Part shown: one piece after another, positions 16,331 through 25,582 of the stretch | How positions within the stretch are numbered: the stretch's first letter is position 1 | How the letters are laid out: each line of letters starts with the position of its first letter | Assembly: GCA_017744515.1 (NCBI GenBank) | Contig: JAGIBF010000071.1 | Coordinates: forward strand, 1 to 42,298 | Source of the DNA: Niastella sp. | GTDB taxonomy: Bacteria > Bacteroidota > Bacteroidia > Chitinophagales > Chitinophagaceae | Direction: 5' to 3' | Length of the DNA stretch: 42,298 nucleotides | Notes under the pieces: generated by a model | Database searches by the model: none | What the model was told of the DNA's origin: nothing | What the model saw: the letters and a program-made list of their open reading frames with translations, nothing else | Program-made: the position numbers and the translations under genes

Positions 16331-17344
16331 ATGGAGAAAAAACTTCCTACCATCAAAGAAATAGCGCAGCGGCTCAATATTTCCATTTCCACGGTGTCAC
16401 GGGCCCTCCATGATCATCCCAGCATTGGTCTACGCACCAGGATGGCGGTGAAGAAAATGGCAGCAGAACTGAACTATGAGCCCAACCAAACCGCTATCTT
16501 TTTCAAGCAGCGCAAAACCTTCACCATCGGGGTGATACTGCCCAACCTGCGCGAAGAGTTTTTCTCCTCTGCGATCAACGGCATCGAAGCTGTTGCCCTG
16601 CCCAACAATTACATTGTGCTCATCGGACAATCGCACGACGATATAGAAAATGAAAAGCGGATACTGGAGACAATGAAAAAACACCGGGTGGATGGCATAC
16701 TTGCTTCCATTTCGAAGAACACGACACAGATAGACCACTTTGAACAGATGAAGAGTTACGACATTCCGGTTGTATTCTTCGACCGCGTGCCCGATGTACC
16801 CGATGTGCATTCTGTTAGCTGCAACCTGTACCACAGTTCGGTGGAAGCCGTTGAATTTCTTATTGCCAAAGGCCATAAGACGATTGGTTATATGCAAGGC
16901 CCTCCTACCCTTGGCATTAAAAATGAACGACTGGCCGGCTACTACGAGGCGCTTAAAAAGCATAAAATACCTATAGACGAATCACTCATCGTAAGCACCG
17001 ACCTCTCTACTGAAAGCACAGAGAAAGCGTTGGAAGAACTGCTCAGCAGGAAGAAAAGACCAACGGCCGTACTGGTGTTTCATGACTACGTGGCGCTGGA
17101 TGCTATCCATTATGCCCGGCAAAAGAAGCTGCGCATCGACAAAGACATCAGCTTTGTAAGCTATGCCAACGTATCCGTTACGCGCTATCTCGACAACCCG
17201 CCGATCGCCTCCGTAGAACAGTTTCCCTACGACCAGGGCGCCCGGGCTACAGAACTGCTTTTCAAGCTATTGGACAGCAAAACCAACCGACAGGATATAC
17301 CCTGGGAAAACGTGGTATTAAAAAGCGAATTAATCGTGCACTAA
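16331..17344 (+). CDS. LacI family transcriptional regulator
   Basis: A 337-residue regulator. The N-terminal helix-turn-helix is textbook LacI (TIKEIAQRLNISISTVSRAL, residues 6-25), with a hinge helix region RMAVKKMAAELNYEPN. The periplasmic-binding-protein-like effector domain begins FTIGVILPNLREEFFS and ends with VALDAIHYARQ and SFVSYANVSVTRYLDNPPIASVEQ-type strands. It is divergent from the PSD1/DUF1501 operon, so it most likely controls that operon and itself through the AAnCGnTT sites between them. The ligand is presumably a sugar and cannot be deduced. Confidence 0.95.
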   Translation: MEKKLPTIKEIAQRLNISISTVSRALHDHPSIGLRTRMAVKKMAAELNYEPNQTAIFFKQRKTFTIGVILPNLREEFFSSAINGIEAVALPNNYIVLIGQSHDDIENEKRILETMKKHRVDGILASISKNTTQIDHFEQMKSYDIPVVFFDRVPDVPDVHSVSCNLYHSSVEAVEFLIAKGHKTIGYMQGPPTLGIKNERLAGYYEALKKHKIPIDESLIVSTDLSTESTEKALEELLSRKKRPTAVLVFHDYVALDAIHYARQKKLRIDKDISFVSYANVSVTRYLDNPPIASVEQFPYDQGARATELLFKLLDSKTNRQDIPWENVVLKSELIVH

Positions 17345-17357
17345 AGCGTAATCCGCC

Positions 17358-17365
17358 TACCTTTG
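17358..17365 (+). promoter_or_regulatory. -7 box of the fumC promoter
   Basis: TACCTTTG matches TAnnTTTG exactly and lies 18 nt before the fumC ATG. A TTG inside this box could be read as a start codon but is better explained as promoter sequence. No convincing -33 box is seen. Confidence 0.5.
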
Positions 17366-17383
17366 CCCACAAATTTTTTTGTT

Positions 17384-18781
17384 ATGGATTACCGTATTGA
17401 AAAAGATACCATGGGCGAAGTGCAGGTGCCTGCCGATGCCTTATATGGCGCACAGACCCAGCGCAGCATCGAGAACTTCAAGATTGCTCAGGACATCAAC
17501 AGAATGCCCAAAGAGATCATCCGTGCCTTTGCCTACCTTAAAAAAGCGGCTGCCATCACCAACTTCGAAGCTGGCGTGCTCCCCAAAGAGAAATCCGACC
17601 TCATTGGCCAGGTATGCGACGAAATACTGGCCGGCAAACTGGATGCTTACTTTCCCCTTGTAGTATGGCAGACCGGTTCCGGTACTCAATCCAACATGAA
17701 CGTAAATGAAGTGGTTGCCTATCGCGGACACGTGGTCAAAGGCGGCCAGCTTACCGATAAAGAAAAGTTCCTTCACCCCAACGATGACGTAAACAAATCG
17801 CAGTCATCCAACGATACCTTCCCCACCGCCATGCACATCGCGGCTTATAAGATGCTGATCGAGGTAACCATCCCCGGCATCGAGAAGCTGCGCGACACCC
17901 TCGCTGCCAAGAGCAAGGAATTCATGAAAGTGGTGAAGATCGGCCGTACCCACTTTATGGATGCTACTCCATTAACGGTAGGCCAGGAGTTCAGCGGCTA
18001 TGTATCTCAATTGAACCACGGGTTAAAAGCCATTAAGAATACACTCGCACACCTGAGCGAACTGGCTTTAGGTGGCACTGCGGTAGGCACTGGTATCAAC
18101 ACTCCTCCCGACTATGCAGCGAATGTAGCCAAACATATTGCAGCGCTTACCGGCCTGCCTTTCGTAACAGCGGAGAACAAATTCGAAGCACTGGCAGCAC
18201 ACGACGCCATCGTGGAAGCACACGGCGCATTGAAAACAGTAGCAGTAAGCCTGATGAAGATCGCCAACGATATCCGCATGCTCAGTTCCGGCCCCCGCAG
18301 CGGCATTGGCGAGCTGTTCATTCCCGATAATGAGCCCGGCTCTTCTATCATGCCCGGCAAAGTGAACCCTACACAATGTGAAGCGCTTACCATGATCGCC
18401 GCACAGGTATTGGGCAATGATGTAACCATCAACATCGGCGGCGCTACCGGTCACTTTGAACTGAACGTATTCAAGCCGGTAATGATCTACAACTTCCTGC
18501 ACAGCGCCCGCCTCATTGGCGACGGCTGCGTTAGCTTCAACGACAAGTGTGCTGAAGGCATCAAGCCCATTGAAGAAAATATCAAGAAGCACGTAGACAA
18601 TTCACTGATGCTGGTAACTTCTCTCAATACAAAGATTGGTTATTACAAAGCAGCAGAGATTGCCCAGAAAGCACACAAAGAAGGCACTACCCTCAAGGAA
18701 ATGGCCGTGAAGCTCGGTTATGTAACACCTGAGCAGTTTGATGAGTGGGTGATACCAGCCGACATGGTAGGGAAGATTTAG
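17384..18781 (+). CDS. fumC: Class II fumarate hydratase
   Basis: A 465-residue homotetrameric TCA-cycle enzyme converting fumarate and L-malate without an iron-sulfur cluster. Diagnostic stretches are the fumarase substrate loop QTGSGTQSNMNVNEV, the HPNDDVNKSQSSND segment, the catalytic-His region KIGRTHFMDATPLTVGQE and the superfamily signature GSSIMPGKVNPTQ. The ATG at 17384 gives the normal start MDYRIEKD. The gene follows the LacI regulator by about 40 nt but has its own TACCTTTG box. A repeat related to the ACACGAATT family begins directly after the TAG stop. Confidence 0.97.
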   Translation: MDYRIEKDTMGEVQVPADALYGAQTQRSIENFKIAQDINRMPKEIIRAFAYLKKAAAITNFEAGVLPKEKSDLIGQVCDEILAGKLDAYFPLVVWQTGSGTQSNMNVNEVVAYRGHVVKGGQLTDKEKFLHPNDDVNKSQSSNDTFPTAMHIAAYKMLIEVTIPGIEKLRDTLAAKSKEFMKVVKIGRTHFMDATPLTVGQEFSGYVSQLNHGLKAIKNTLAHLSELALGGTAVGTGINTPPDYAANVAKHIAALTGLPFVTAENKFEALAAHDAIVEAHGALKTVAVSLMKIANDIRMLSSGPRSGIGELFIPDNEPGSSIMPGKVNPTQCEALTMIAAQVLGNDVTINIGGATGHFELNVFKPVMIYNFLHSARLIGDGCVSFNDKCAEGIKPIEENIKKHVDNSLMLVTSLNTKIGYYKAAEIAQKAHKEGTTLKEMAVKLGYVTPEQFDEWVIPADMVGKI

Positions 18782-18810
18782 AACACGAATCGTAGCGAAT
18801 TATACGTAAT
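18782..18810. repeat. Solitary ACACGAATT-type repeat after fumC
   Basis: AACACGAATCGTAGCGAATT followed by ATACGTAAT begins one base after the fumC stop codon. It matches the inverted repeats that bound the GxxExxY cassette at 41309-41342 and 41778-41811, with one gap and a few substitutions. No GxxExxY gene accompanies it. Confidence 0.6.
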
Positions 18811-18820
18811 AAATACAAAG

Positions 18821-18857
18821 AAGATGCCCTGTACGCCTGTTGCATACAGGGCATCTT
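18821..18857. terminator. Bidirectional terminator between fumC and the sugar dehydrogenase gene
   Basis: AAGATGCCCTGTA (18821-18833) and TACAGGGCATCTT (18845-18857) form a perfect 13-bp stem with an 11-nt loop. On the minus strand it is followed by CTTTGTATTTATT, so it suits the minus gene best; on plus the T tract is poor. Confidence 0.75.
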
Positions 18858-18891
18858 CGCTTAATGTCTTAGTGCAATATCCCGGTTTGTG

Positions 18892-20655
18892 TTATTGCAA
18901 AATAATCTTATCCATCCTGATCTCTGCACCCATTCCATTATACAATTTCAGGATATAAATGCCTCTTTTAAATCGATCGACCGGAATATTGAAATTGTTC
19001 CGGCCTGTTTGCTCATCCAATACCAGTTTGCCGGTAATATCTACTAATCTATAGCGGATAGGACGTTGCACGGCAGGCTCCGTTTCCACCTGTATATAAC
19101 TGGTAGCAGGATTGGGGAATACACTGGTTACATATTTAGGAACAGTTCCTCCACCAGGTTGTTCATGGATTGGCAGAATGAGACCGTCATACTGAAATAC
19201 AAGGATAGCACCTTTGTTGGTCATGTTCGTTTGATTACCTCCGCTGGGTCCCGAAGTAGAACCAATACTATCGGTGATGATATATATTTTCCCATCGGGG
19301 CTCATGGCAATGTCACGGTACCGGTTCACAGATTTGAAATACTGGATAGAATCGCCAATGATCATATCCCTCGTGGCATTGAGCCTGTAGCGGAAAAGCG
19401 TGCCCGTACGCAATGTAGGCACCAGCAACGAAGGATACCAGTTGGGAATACCTTTGCCACTATTGAGATGGTAAAACTCAACACTCGAAGGAGCGATCGT
19501 AGGAAACTTAAGCCACCCGTTGGCGATCTCGCACACGGTAGCAGGCAGCGGTGTACAAACCGTGTAAGCTTTCACCAATGGTTTCCTGAAATTACTTTTT
19601 ACACTGGCTGGTGCGTTCTTCTCCTGCGTCACAGTGGCGCCAGCAGGCACCTGATAAGGATTCTCCTGAAAATTATCATCACAGTTGGCTTGTGTAGATG
19701 ACCAGTTTACATATTGATAGTTCACTTCATCTGTATCACCGGCGATATAAGGCCATCCATAATTCCGGCCACTTTCGATGCTGTTTACTTCATCATCAGT
19801 ATTAGGTCCATGTTCGGAACTAAATAGTTTTCCTCCGGCCATGAGCGTAGGAAAAGAATAACCGTTGGAAGGGTTTTTCTCCCAAACCAGCCCTTGCGGA
19901 TTGCGGTGGCCAATAGTATAAATATGACTGCGCACTCCATTCCAAAGGGGGTTATCATTGGGAATCGACCCATCGAAATTGATGCGTAATATTTTGCCGG
20001 AATAACGGGTATACGTCCCTCCGTTGATGTCAGCCTGGGAAGGAAGCATTTGTGAGCGTATCTCCAGGCAGCGGTTGCCAAACTGGTTATGCCCCAGGTC
20101 GCCACAGGTATAATACAATTTATTGTCGGCGCCCACGATCAAACGGCCACTGCTATGGTCGCCGCCTGCAGGAATACCCTGTAATACAATGGTCTCATTA
20201 GTCAAAGAAGGGGTAGCGCCTCCATTGAATTTGTATTTCGCGATCCTGATGTTACTGCCATTATAGCTGTAAGCCACAAAGATGGTATCCTCGCCACTTC
20301 CAAATCCCGGGTGCAGGGCAAGGCCCAACATGCCATTCTGGCCAATCCCGGTAGCAGCAAAAGGCGCGGTGTTATTTCTGGTGATATTGAGCGTCACCTG
20401 ACCCCGAATGTCGAGAATGATCTGCCGCGCACCTGTGCCCGTATCTACCCGTACGATGCGGCCTATTTTTTCTGTAATATATAAGAAGTTGTCAGGGCCG
20501 TATACAATGTCGAAAGGATGCGCCAGGCGATAGCCGCCTGCAGTTGGTTTTTCGTTTAAAACAGTCTTCGTAAACGGCTCATTTTGAGCATATGAAGAAA
20601 AAGAAAATAATATAAGAAAGAGCAGCAGTAGCAGGATAATGTTTTTCATATTCAA
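18892..20655 (-). CDS. PQQ-dependent sugar dehydrogenase-like protein with T9SS sorting domain
   Basis: A 587-residue secreted protein. A signal peptide (NIILLLLLFLILFSFSSYAQ) precedes a glucose/sorbosone dehydrogenase beta-propeller: LAHPFDIVYGPDNFLYITEK, GMLGLALHPGF, HSSGRLIVGADNKLYY, GHRNPQGLVW and FSSEHGPNTDDEVN. The last 85 residues are a type A T9SS C-terminal sorting domain (VFPNPATSYIQVE, LVDITGKLV, RGIYILKLYN). The protein should pass the outer membrane through T9SS and be retained at or released from the surface. The family oxidises aldose sugars with PQQ, but many members have no known substrate. The second Met (20649) is an equally plausible start. Confidence 0.93.
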   Translation of the reverse strand: MNMKNIILLLLLFLILFSFSSYAQNEPFTKTVLNEKPTAGGYRLAHPFDIVYGPDNFLYITEKIGRIVRVDTGTGARQIILDIRGQVTLNITRNNTAPFAATGIGQNGMLGLALHPGFGSGEDTIFVAYSYNGSNIRIAKYKFNGGATPSLTNETIVLQGIPAGGDHSSGRLIVGADNKLYYTCGDLGHNQFGNRCLEIRSQMLPSQADINGGTYTRYSGKILRINFDGSIPNDNPLWNGVRSHIYTIGHRNPQGLVWEKNPSNGYSFPTLMAGGKLFSSEHGPNTDDEVNSIESGRNYGWPYIAGDTDEVNYQYVNWSSTQANCDDNFQENPYQVPAGATVTQEKNAPASVKSNFRKPLVKAYTVCTPLPATVCEIANGWLKFPTIAPSSVEFYHLNSGKGIPNWYPSLLVPTLRTGTLFRYRLNATRDMIIGDSIQYFKSVNRYRDIAMSPDGKIYIITDSIGSTSGPSGGNQTNMTNKGAILVFQYDGLILPIHEQPGGGTVPKYVTSVFPNPATSYIQVETEPAVQRPIRYRLVDITGKLVLDEQTGRNNFNIPVDRFKRGIYILKLYNGMGAEIRMDKIILQ

Positions 20656-20761
20656 TAGGATTAGGATATAACGGGTCTATTGATTCCGGTATTACGAAAA
20701 TGGTAATTTTTTTGTCATAATACAATAGCTGAAACCCGCTCTGGGCTTAGTATATATACGA

Positions 20762-20792
20762 TTGTAACAATGACACCTATATCATATATTTA
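20762..20792 (+). promoter_or_regulatory. Promoter of the tandem T9SS surface-protein genes
   Basis: TTG (20762-20764) and TATATTTA (20785-20792) are 20 bp apart, a good Bacteroidota promoter with the last base of TAnnTTTG changed. It places the transcript start near 20798 and favours the ATG at 20835 over the one at 20802. Confidence 0.55.
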
Positions 20793-20834
20793 CGTTTAAC
20801 CATGGTACCCTTTGGGGTGCCTAATCCAAACCTT

Positions 20835-23126
20835 ATGAAGACATATTTACCAGTAAAACCATTACTGCTCTGCGTATGTTCATTAGTAATACTTCATGTG
20901 GCACATGCACAAACAGCCCGTGTACAAACCGGTAAGAGCTATGTCAACATTACCAAAGGGCAGAACGGAGGCACTATTGAACCTGGAGATACTTTAGAAA
21001 TCCGCGCTACCATCGCTGTCGGAAACTGGGACAACAGGAGCGTGAACAATGCACATTATGTGGACACCATACCCGCCAATACCACCTATATCCCGGGCAG
21101 CCTGAAAATGCTCACCAATGAAGGATTGGCATTCAAAGCCTATACAGACGCGGCAGGCGATGACCAGGCTTATTACAATCCTGCCGGCTATCTTCGTATC
21201 AACCTGGGCAGCACTAACAATGCAGGCGCCTATCTTGGCGGCATTTGCAGCAATACCACTCCCTGGACGACTCCTACCGGGGGATTGATACATGCAGCAG
21301 GTCGTCCGTCATTCCACGGAGGGGTTTGCATTATTTCTGCCTCTTACCGCATACGGGTCAACCCATCGATGACCTATGGCAATTTTGTCAACCTGTATGG
21401 TGGCGCCTTCTATTTTCGCAACAATGGCACCAATGTCAGCAATCCCTGTAATGCTTACCGCATAGCGCTCAAAGAGAATACAGGACTTTGTGCCAATTCA
21501 GTAGGCGCCAATGCTGTAATCGACAATGGCGGTACCTTTGGTTCCGGCAATACGCAAAACAGGTCGACCTCGGCCATAGTACCAGGATTCAATTTTGTAA
21601 CCGTTGCCGGTGCAGAACCTAACGACGGCAACTACTCGATCCTTAATAATCTGAGCCCTTCGGGTAATACCAATCCGAATTCACCGATACCCAACGCTAC
21701 CAACCGGGTTCATGCGCTTTGGGATATCATGGGTGATCATACCGGCGCCACCAATCCGCTGGCAGGCAACGCACCGGCAGCACCAGGAGCCAATGGCGGT
21801 TATTTTGTGGCCGTTAACGCAGCCTATGCCAACAGTAATGCCATTCAGCAAACTGTAGGCGGCCTGTGCCCTAATACTTACTATGAATTTTCAGCCTGGT
21901 TTAAAAATATTTGTCGCTACTGCGCCTGCGACTCTACAGGCGATGGCTCTTATGCAAGCTCCGGATCACTTTATTATCCCAACCCCAACTTCAATGGCCC
22001 CGATTCTTCCGGCGTGAATCCCAACCTGACATTTACCGTTGATGGAGTGGACTATTATACGACCGGCAACATAAAATATACCGGGCAATGGGTGAAGAAA
22101 GGATTTGTATACCTCACTGGTCCCTCACAAACATCTTTCACCATCACCATCCGCAACAATGCAGCCGGTGGTGGCGGCAACGATTGGGCCATCGATGACG
22201 TAACACTTGCGACTTGTGCCCCCAACCTCGACCTGCGGCCTTCACCATCTTTACAGGCATGTGTGGGGCAATCGATCGATATGTATGCCGATATACGTTG
22301 CTATTTCCCCAACTACATTCACTGGCGCTGGGAAAGAAGCACCGATGGCGGCGCCACCTGGACCAATACCGGCGTAAGCGGAACAGGCAGCCCCGTACTG
22401 GATGGAGGAGAATATGAATACCGTGCAAACTATCCTACTTTCCCTGCTACGGCTGCGCTCGACAATACGAGGTATCGCATACGGGTTGCCTCTACGGCTG
22501 CCAACCTCAACAACAACAGTTGTGCATTTTCAGCCACCACACTGATTACTGTCAATACACTGAACTGTACCATACTGCTGCAAACAGAAATACAATCATT
22601 CACGGGCCGTCTTGCAGACGACCTCGCACAGCTGCAGTGGGCAACGATCAATGAAGAAGCAGGCACCAGCTATGAAATAGAAAGCAGTACAGACAGGGTA
22701 CACTTTACAAAGACCGGCACAGTCAATAGCAAAGGGGCAGGCGCCAACACTTATCAGTTTACCGATCCCCGCCCGATAAGCTACGGACGATATTACCGTA
22801 TCCGGCTTACCGATGGAAAAACAGGTAAATACAGCAGGATCATACAGCTGGCAGGAGAAGTGCAGGACTTTGCGATCAAGTCGGTAGTCAACCCTTTCCG
22901 TGATAAGATCAATATAGAGCTGGTATCACCATCCAATACGATCATCACCCTAACTCTGATGGATACGTATGGCAGACAGATCAAAAAAGCTACGACAACA
23001 GTATATAAAGGTTATAATACATTGACGATGGACAACCTGGAGAAACTACTGCCCGGTACTTATATTATACAAATAAAGAAACCAGATAAAATAATAACGA
23101 CAAGGCTCATAAAGCCAACCCTATAA
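20835..23126 (+). CDS. Large T9SS-sorted cell-surface protein, paralogue 1
   Basis: A 763-residue secreted protein with a signal peptide (VKPLLLCVCSLVILHVAHAQ). The N-terminal third resembles a DUF11-like isopeptide/beta-sandwich unit (GDTLEIRATIAVG, then HYVDTIPANTTYIPGSLKM). A middle jelly-roll-like module holds NNLSPSGNTNPNS, ALWDIMGDHTGA, GGLCPNTYYEFSAWF, a Cys cluster CRYCAC, IRNNAAGGGGNDWAIDDVTL, and an Ig-like strand pair WERSTDGGATWTNTGVSGTG. The C-terminus is a T9SS type A sorting domain (VVNPFRDKINIEL, LPGTYIIQI). No catalytic motif is seen; adhesion or polysaccharide binding is a guess. The next gene is a full-length paralogue. Confidence 0.85.
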   Translation: MKTYLPVKPLLLCVCSLVILHVAHAQTARVQTGKSYVNITKGQNGGTIEPGDTLEIRATIAVGNWDNRSVNNAHYVDTIPANTTYIPGSLKMLTNEGLAFKAYTDAAGDDQAYYNPAGYLRINLGSTNNAGAYLGGICSNTTPWTTPTGGLIHAAGRPSFHGGVCIISASYRIRVNPSMTYGNFVNLYGGAFYFRNNGTNVSNPCNAYRIALKENTGLCANSVGANAVIDNGGTFGSGNTQNRSTSAIVPGFNFVTVAGAEPNDGNYSILNNLSPSGNTNPNSPIPNATNRVHALWDIMGDHTGATNPLAGNAPAAPGANGGYFVAVNAAYANSNAIQQTVGGLCPNTYYEFSAWFKNICRYCACDSTGDGSYASSGSLYYPNPNFNGPDSSGVNPNLTFTVDGVDYYTTGNIKYTGQWVKKGFVYLTGPSQTSFTITIRNNAAGGGGNDWAIDDVTLATCAPNLDLRPSPSLQACVGQSIDMYADIRCYFPNYIHWRWERSTDGGATWTNTGVSGTGSPVLDGGEYEYRANYPTFPATAALDNTRYRIRVASTAANLNNNSCAFSATTLITVNTLNCTILLQTEIQSFTGRLADDLAQLQWATINEEAGTSYEIESSTDRVHFTKTGTVNSKGAGANTYQFTDPRPISYGRYYRIRLTDGKTGKYSRIIQLAGEVQDFAIKSVVNPFRDKINIELVSPSNTIITLTLMDTYGRQIKKATTTVYKGYNTLTMDNLEKLLPGTYIIQIKKPDKIITTRLIKPTL

Positions 23127-23150
23127 AAACCCCTATAACCCGAATATCGT

Positions 23151-25460
23151 ATGAACCTAAACCAAAGCTCTTTACAGCCCAGGATAATCCTTATCCTGTT
23201 GATCCTGTTGAGCCAAACACCTGAGCTTACAGCACAGCTACAGTTTGGTAACAGCTATGTAAACGTATCGAAGAAAAAAGCCGGCGGCACCGTGCAGCCA
23301 GGCGATACCCTGGAGATCCGAACGAACTATTATTTCCCAACGGGACTTAATAGTAATAATATTTATTCCCTGCGGTATCTCGATAATGTACCGACGAACA
23401 CAGCTTACGTGGCCGATTCCATGAAGCTGATCACCAATGAAGGACTGTTGTATAAAAAATGGACCGATGCAGCGGGTGATGATCCCGGCACATACCAGGC
23501 TACGCCTCCCGCAGGTCAATATAATATCCGCATCAATGTAGGAAACAATGCAACGGCACCGGCCAACAACGGCACGACCGACCTTACGGGAGCCAGCACC
23601 TGGGTAACAGGACCGGCCAACTCTACCACGAAGCCGCGCATCGGCGGAGGGTCACTGCTTACTACCTCCTTCCTGGTGCGTGTAACCGGTAATGTGGGTG
23701 ACACCATCACACTTGGCGCCGGACGGCTGATGTATAGAACAAGCTCAAACGGCGGATCAGATGTAACGGTCGCAACTACGCAGTACAAGATCCTCATCTC
23801 GAACAACGACCCGATCTGTGCCGATGCCGTAGGCCGGAACTTCGTAGCCGAAGCAGGTGGTACTTTCGATAGCGGTACCGTACAAAACCGCAGTTATGGT
23901 CCCGCTTACTTTATCTCAGGCTACCAATATAAACCACTGGCTTATCCCGGCGCCGATCAAACCGGCGACGGTACTTATACTATTGTGAACAACCTGAGCC
24001 CTTCCGGCAGTACGTATCAGAATGCGCTGAAACAACCCAATTGCGGCACAGCAGTTTCGCCGCCCCTTCCGATCGGCGCCTGTGAAAACAGGATGTTCCG
24101 TGGCCACTGGGATATCATAGGCGACCACACCGGAAGTACCACACCGGCCGGCAACCCACCGGCAGCACCAGGTACACGCGGTGGATATATGCTGGTGGTG
24201 AACGCGGCCTACTATACCAGTGAGGCCTACCGCCAGTTCATATCGGGTCTATGTCCCAACACCTCGTATGAGTTCTCCTTGTGGGTGCGCAACGTGTGTA
24301 CCAATTGCGGTGTCGACTCAAACCGTAACCAGACCTGGGCGCCCGGCGTAAGGCCCAACCTTACCTTTGCGGTCAATGGACTCGACAGGTATTCATCCGG
24401 AGAGATCGATACCATAGGCTGGATCAAAAAAGGATTTACATTTAAAACAGCCTCCAATCAAACAAGTATCCTCATCTCCATCCGCAACAACGCATCAGGC
24501 GGCGGTGGCAATGACTGGGCCATCGATGATATTGCACTGGTAACCTGTAACCCTAACCTTTCCATGAATCCGGGCCCTACAGCACCAGCCTGCTTAGGAC
24601 AACAGGTAAACGTATCGGCTATCGTTCGCTCTTACTTCAACAACTATGTCAACTACGAATGGGAGCGCAGTACCGACGGCGGTAATACCTGGAACAGTAC
24701 AGGTGTATCCGGCACAGGCACACCAGTACTCACCAACGGATTGTACCAATATGAAGCGCCTTTTCCATCTTTTCTCGGCGATAGTGCCAGCCATGGACGA
24801 CGGTACCGCATAAAAGTAGCATCCTCTACCACCAACCTTGCCGACGTCAATTGCTCGTTCAATGCCAATACAACGGTCGTCGTATTGATCAACAACTGTC
24901 AATGGATATTAAGCACCAGGCTGCTCACCTTCACAGGACAGTTGCAGAATAATTATACCGCCTTACGATGGACCACTGAAAATGAGGATGCCAGTACCAC
25001 CTTCGAGGTCGAGCGCAGTAACGATGGTACGCATTTTACTAAAATAGGTACCCTCAGTAGCAGAGCAGCGGGCTCCGGCGCAACGTATAGCTTCAACGAT
25101 CCTACTGCTGTGACAGGAACTGCTTACTACAGGCTTAAAACACATGAAAATGGTAATTACAGCTACAGCCGGATAGTGATGGTGAGCAACAAACTGGAGT
25201 TCAACATACATTCACTGGCCAATCCCTTCACCAGTCAAATAGAGTTCAATGTAGTGAGCCCCGAGAAAGGAATCGCTTACATTACCATCACTGACTCCTA
25301 TGGCAGGATCGTAAAACAAAGCAGGGAGAATATGACCAGCGGATTGAATAACGTGAAGCTGAGCGGGCTGGAAATCTTAAGCCAAGGTGCTTATACCTTA
25401 CGCGTCCAAATGAAAGACAAGATCATTAATAAACAAGTAATAAAAATGAAGAGACAGTAA
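23151..25460 (+). CDS. Large T9SS-sorted cell-surface protein, paralogue 2
   Basis: A 769-residue secreted paralogue of the preceding gene, 24 nt downstream and surely in one transcript. Signal peptide IILILLILLSQTPELTAQ. It repeats the same order of modules: SYVNVSKKKAGGTVQPGDTLEIR, VPTNTAYVADSMKLITNEGL, NNLSPSGS, WDIIGDHTGS, GLCPNTSYEFSLWVRN, a CTNCGVDS cluster, IRNNASGGGGNDWAIDDIAL, YEWERSTDGGNTWNSTGVSG and a T9SS tail (SLANPFTSQIEFNVV, SQGAYTLRVQ). Sequence differences are greatest between modules. The pair arose by tandem duplication. Function is unknown. Confidence 0.85.
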   Translation: MNLNQSSLQPRIILILLILLSQTPELTAQLQFGNSYVNVSKKKAGGTVQPGDTLEIRTNYYFPTGLNSNNIYSLRYLDNVPTNTAYVADSMKLITNEGLLYKKWTDAAGDDPGTYQATPPAGQYNIRINVGNNATAPANNGTTDLTGASTWVTGPANSTTKPRIGGGSLLTTSFLVRVTGNVGDTITLGAGRLMYRTSSNGGSDVTVATTQYKILISNNDPICADAVGRNFVAEAGGTFDSGTVQNRSYGPAYFISGYQYKPLAYPGADQTGDGTYTIVNNLSPSGSTYQNALKQPNCGTAVSPPLPIGACENRMFRGHWDIIGDHTGSTTPAGNPPAAPGTRGGYMLVVNAAYYTSEAYRQFISGLCPNTSYEFSLWVRNVCTNCGVDSNRNQTWAPGVRPNLTFAVNGLDRYSSGEIDTIGWIKKGFTFKTASNQTSILISIRNNASGGGGNDWAIDDIALVTCNPNLSMNPGPTAPACLGQQVNVSAIVRSYFNNYVNYEWERSTDGGNTWNSTGVSGTGTPVLTNGLYQYEAPFPSFLGDSASHGRRYRIKVASSTTNLADVNCSFNANTTVVVLINNCQWILSTRLLTFTGQLQNNYTALRWTTENEDASTTFEVERSNDGTHFTKIGTLSSRAAGSGATYSFNDPTAVTGTAYYRLKTHENGNYSYSRIVMVSNKLEFNIHSLANPFTSQIEFNVVSPEKGIAYITITDSYGRIVKQSRENMTSGLNNVKLSGLEILSQGAYTLRVQMKDKIINKQVIKMKRQ

Positions 25461-25582
25461 GAGTCCGGAAGACGGAAAAGTCCGGAAGAAACACTTGCTA
25501 AGCAAATGTTTCTTCCGGACTTTCTATTTTACGACTTTTGTAACTTTCGGTCTTTCTGACTTCCCGACTCCCGGACTTCTTT
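25461..25582. repeat. Octamer-type array (GAAGTCCG unit) with a strong bidirectional terminator
   Basis: The left arm has AGTCCGGA, AGACGGAA and AAGTCCGG. The right arm, on the opposite strand, reads ACTTTCGG, TCTTTCTG, ACTTCCCG, ACTCCCGG, ACTTCTTT at exact 8-bp spacing (25543-25582). Between them AAAGTCCGGAAGAAACA (25477-25493) pairs perfectly with TGTTTCTTCCGGACTTT (25507-25523) and the loop adds TTGC/GCAA. It separates two convergent genes. Confidence 0.8.
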
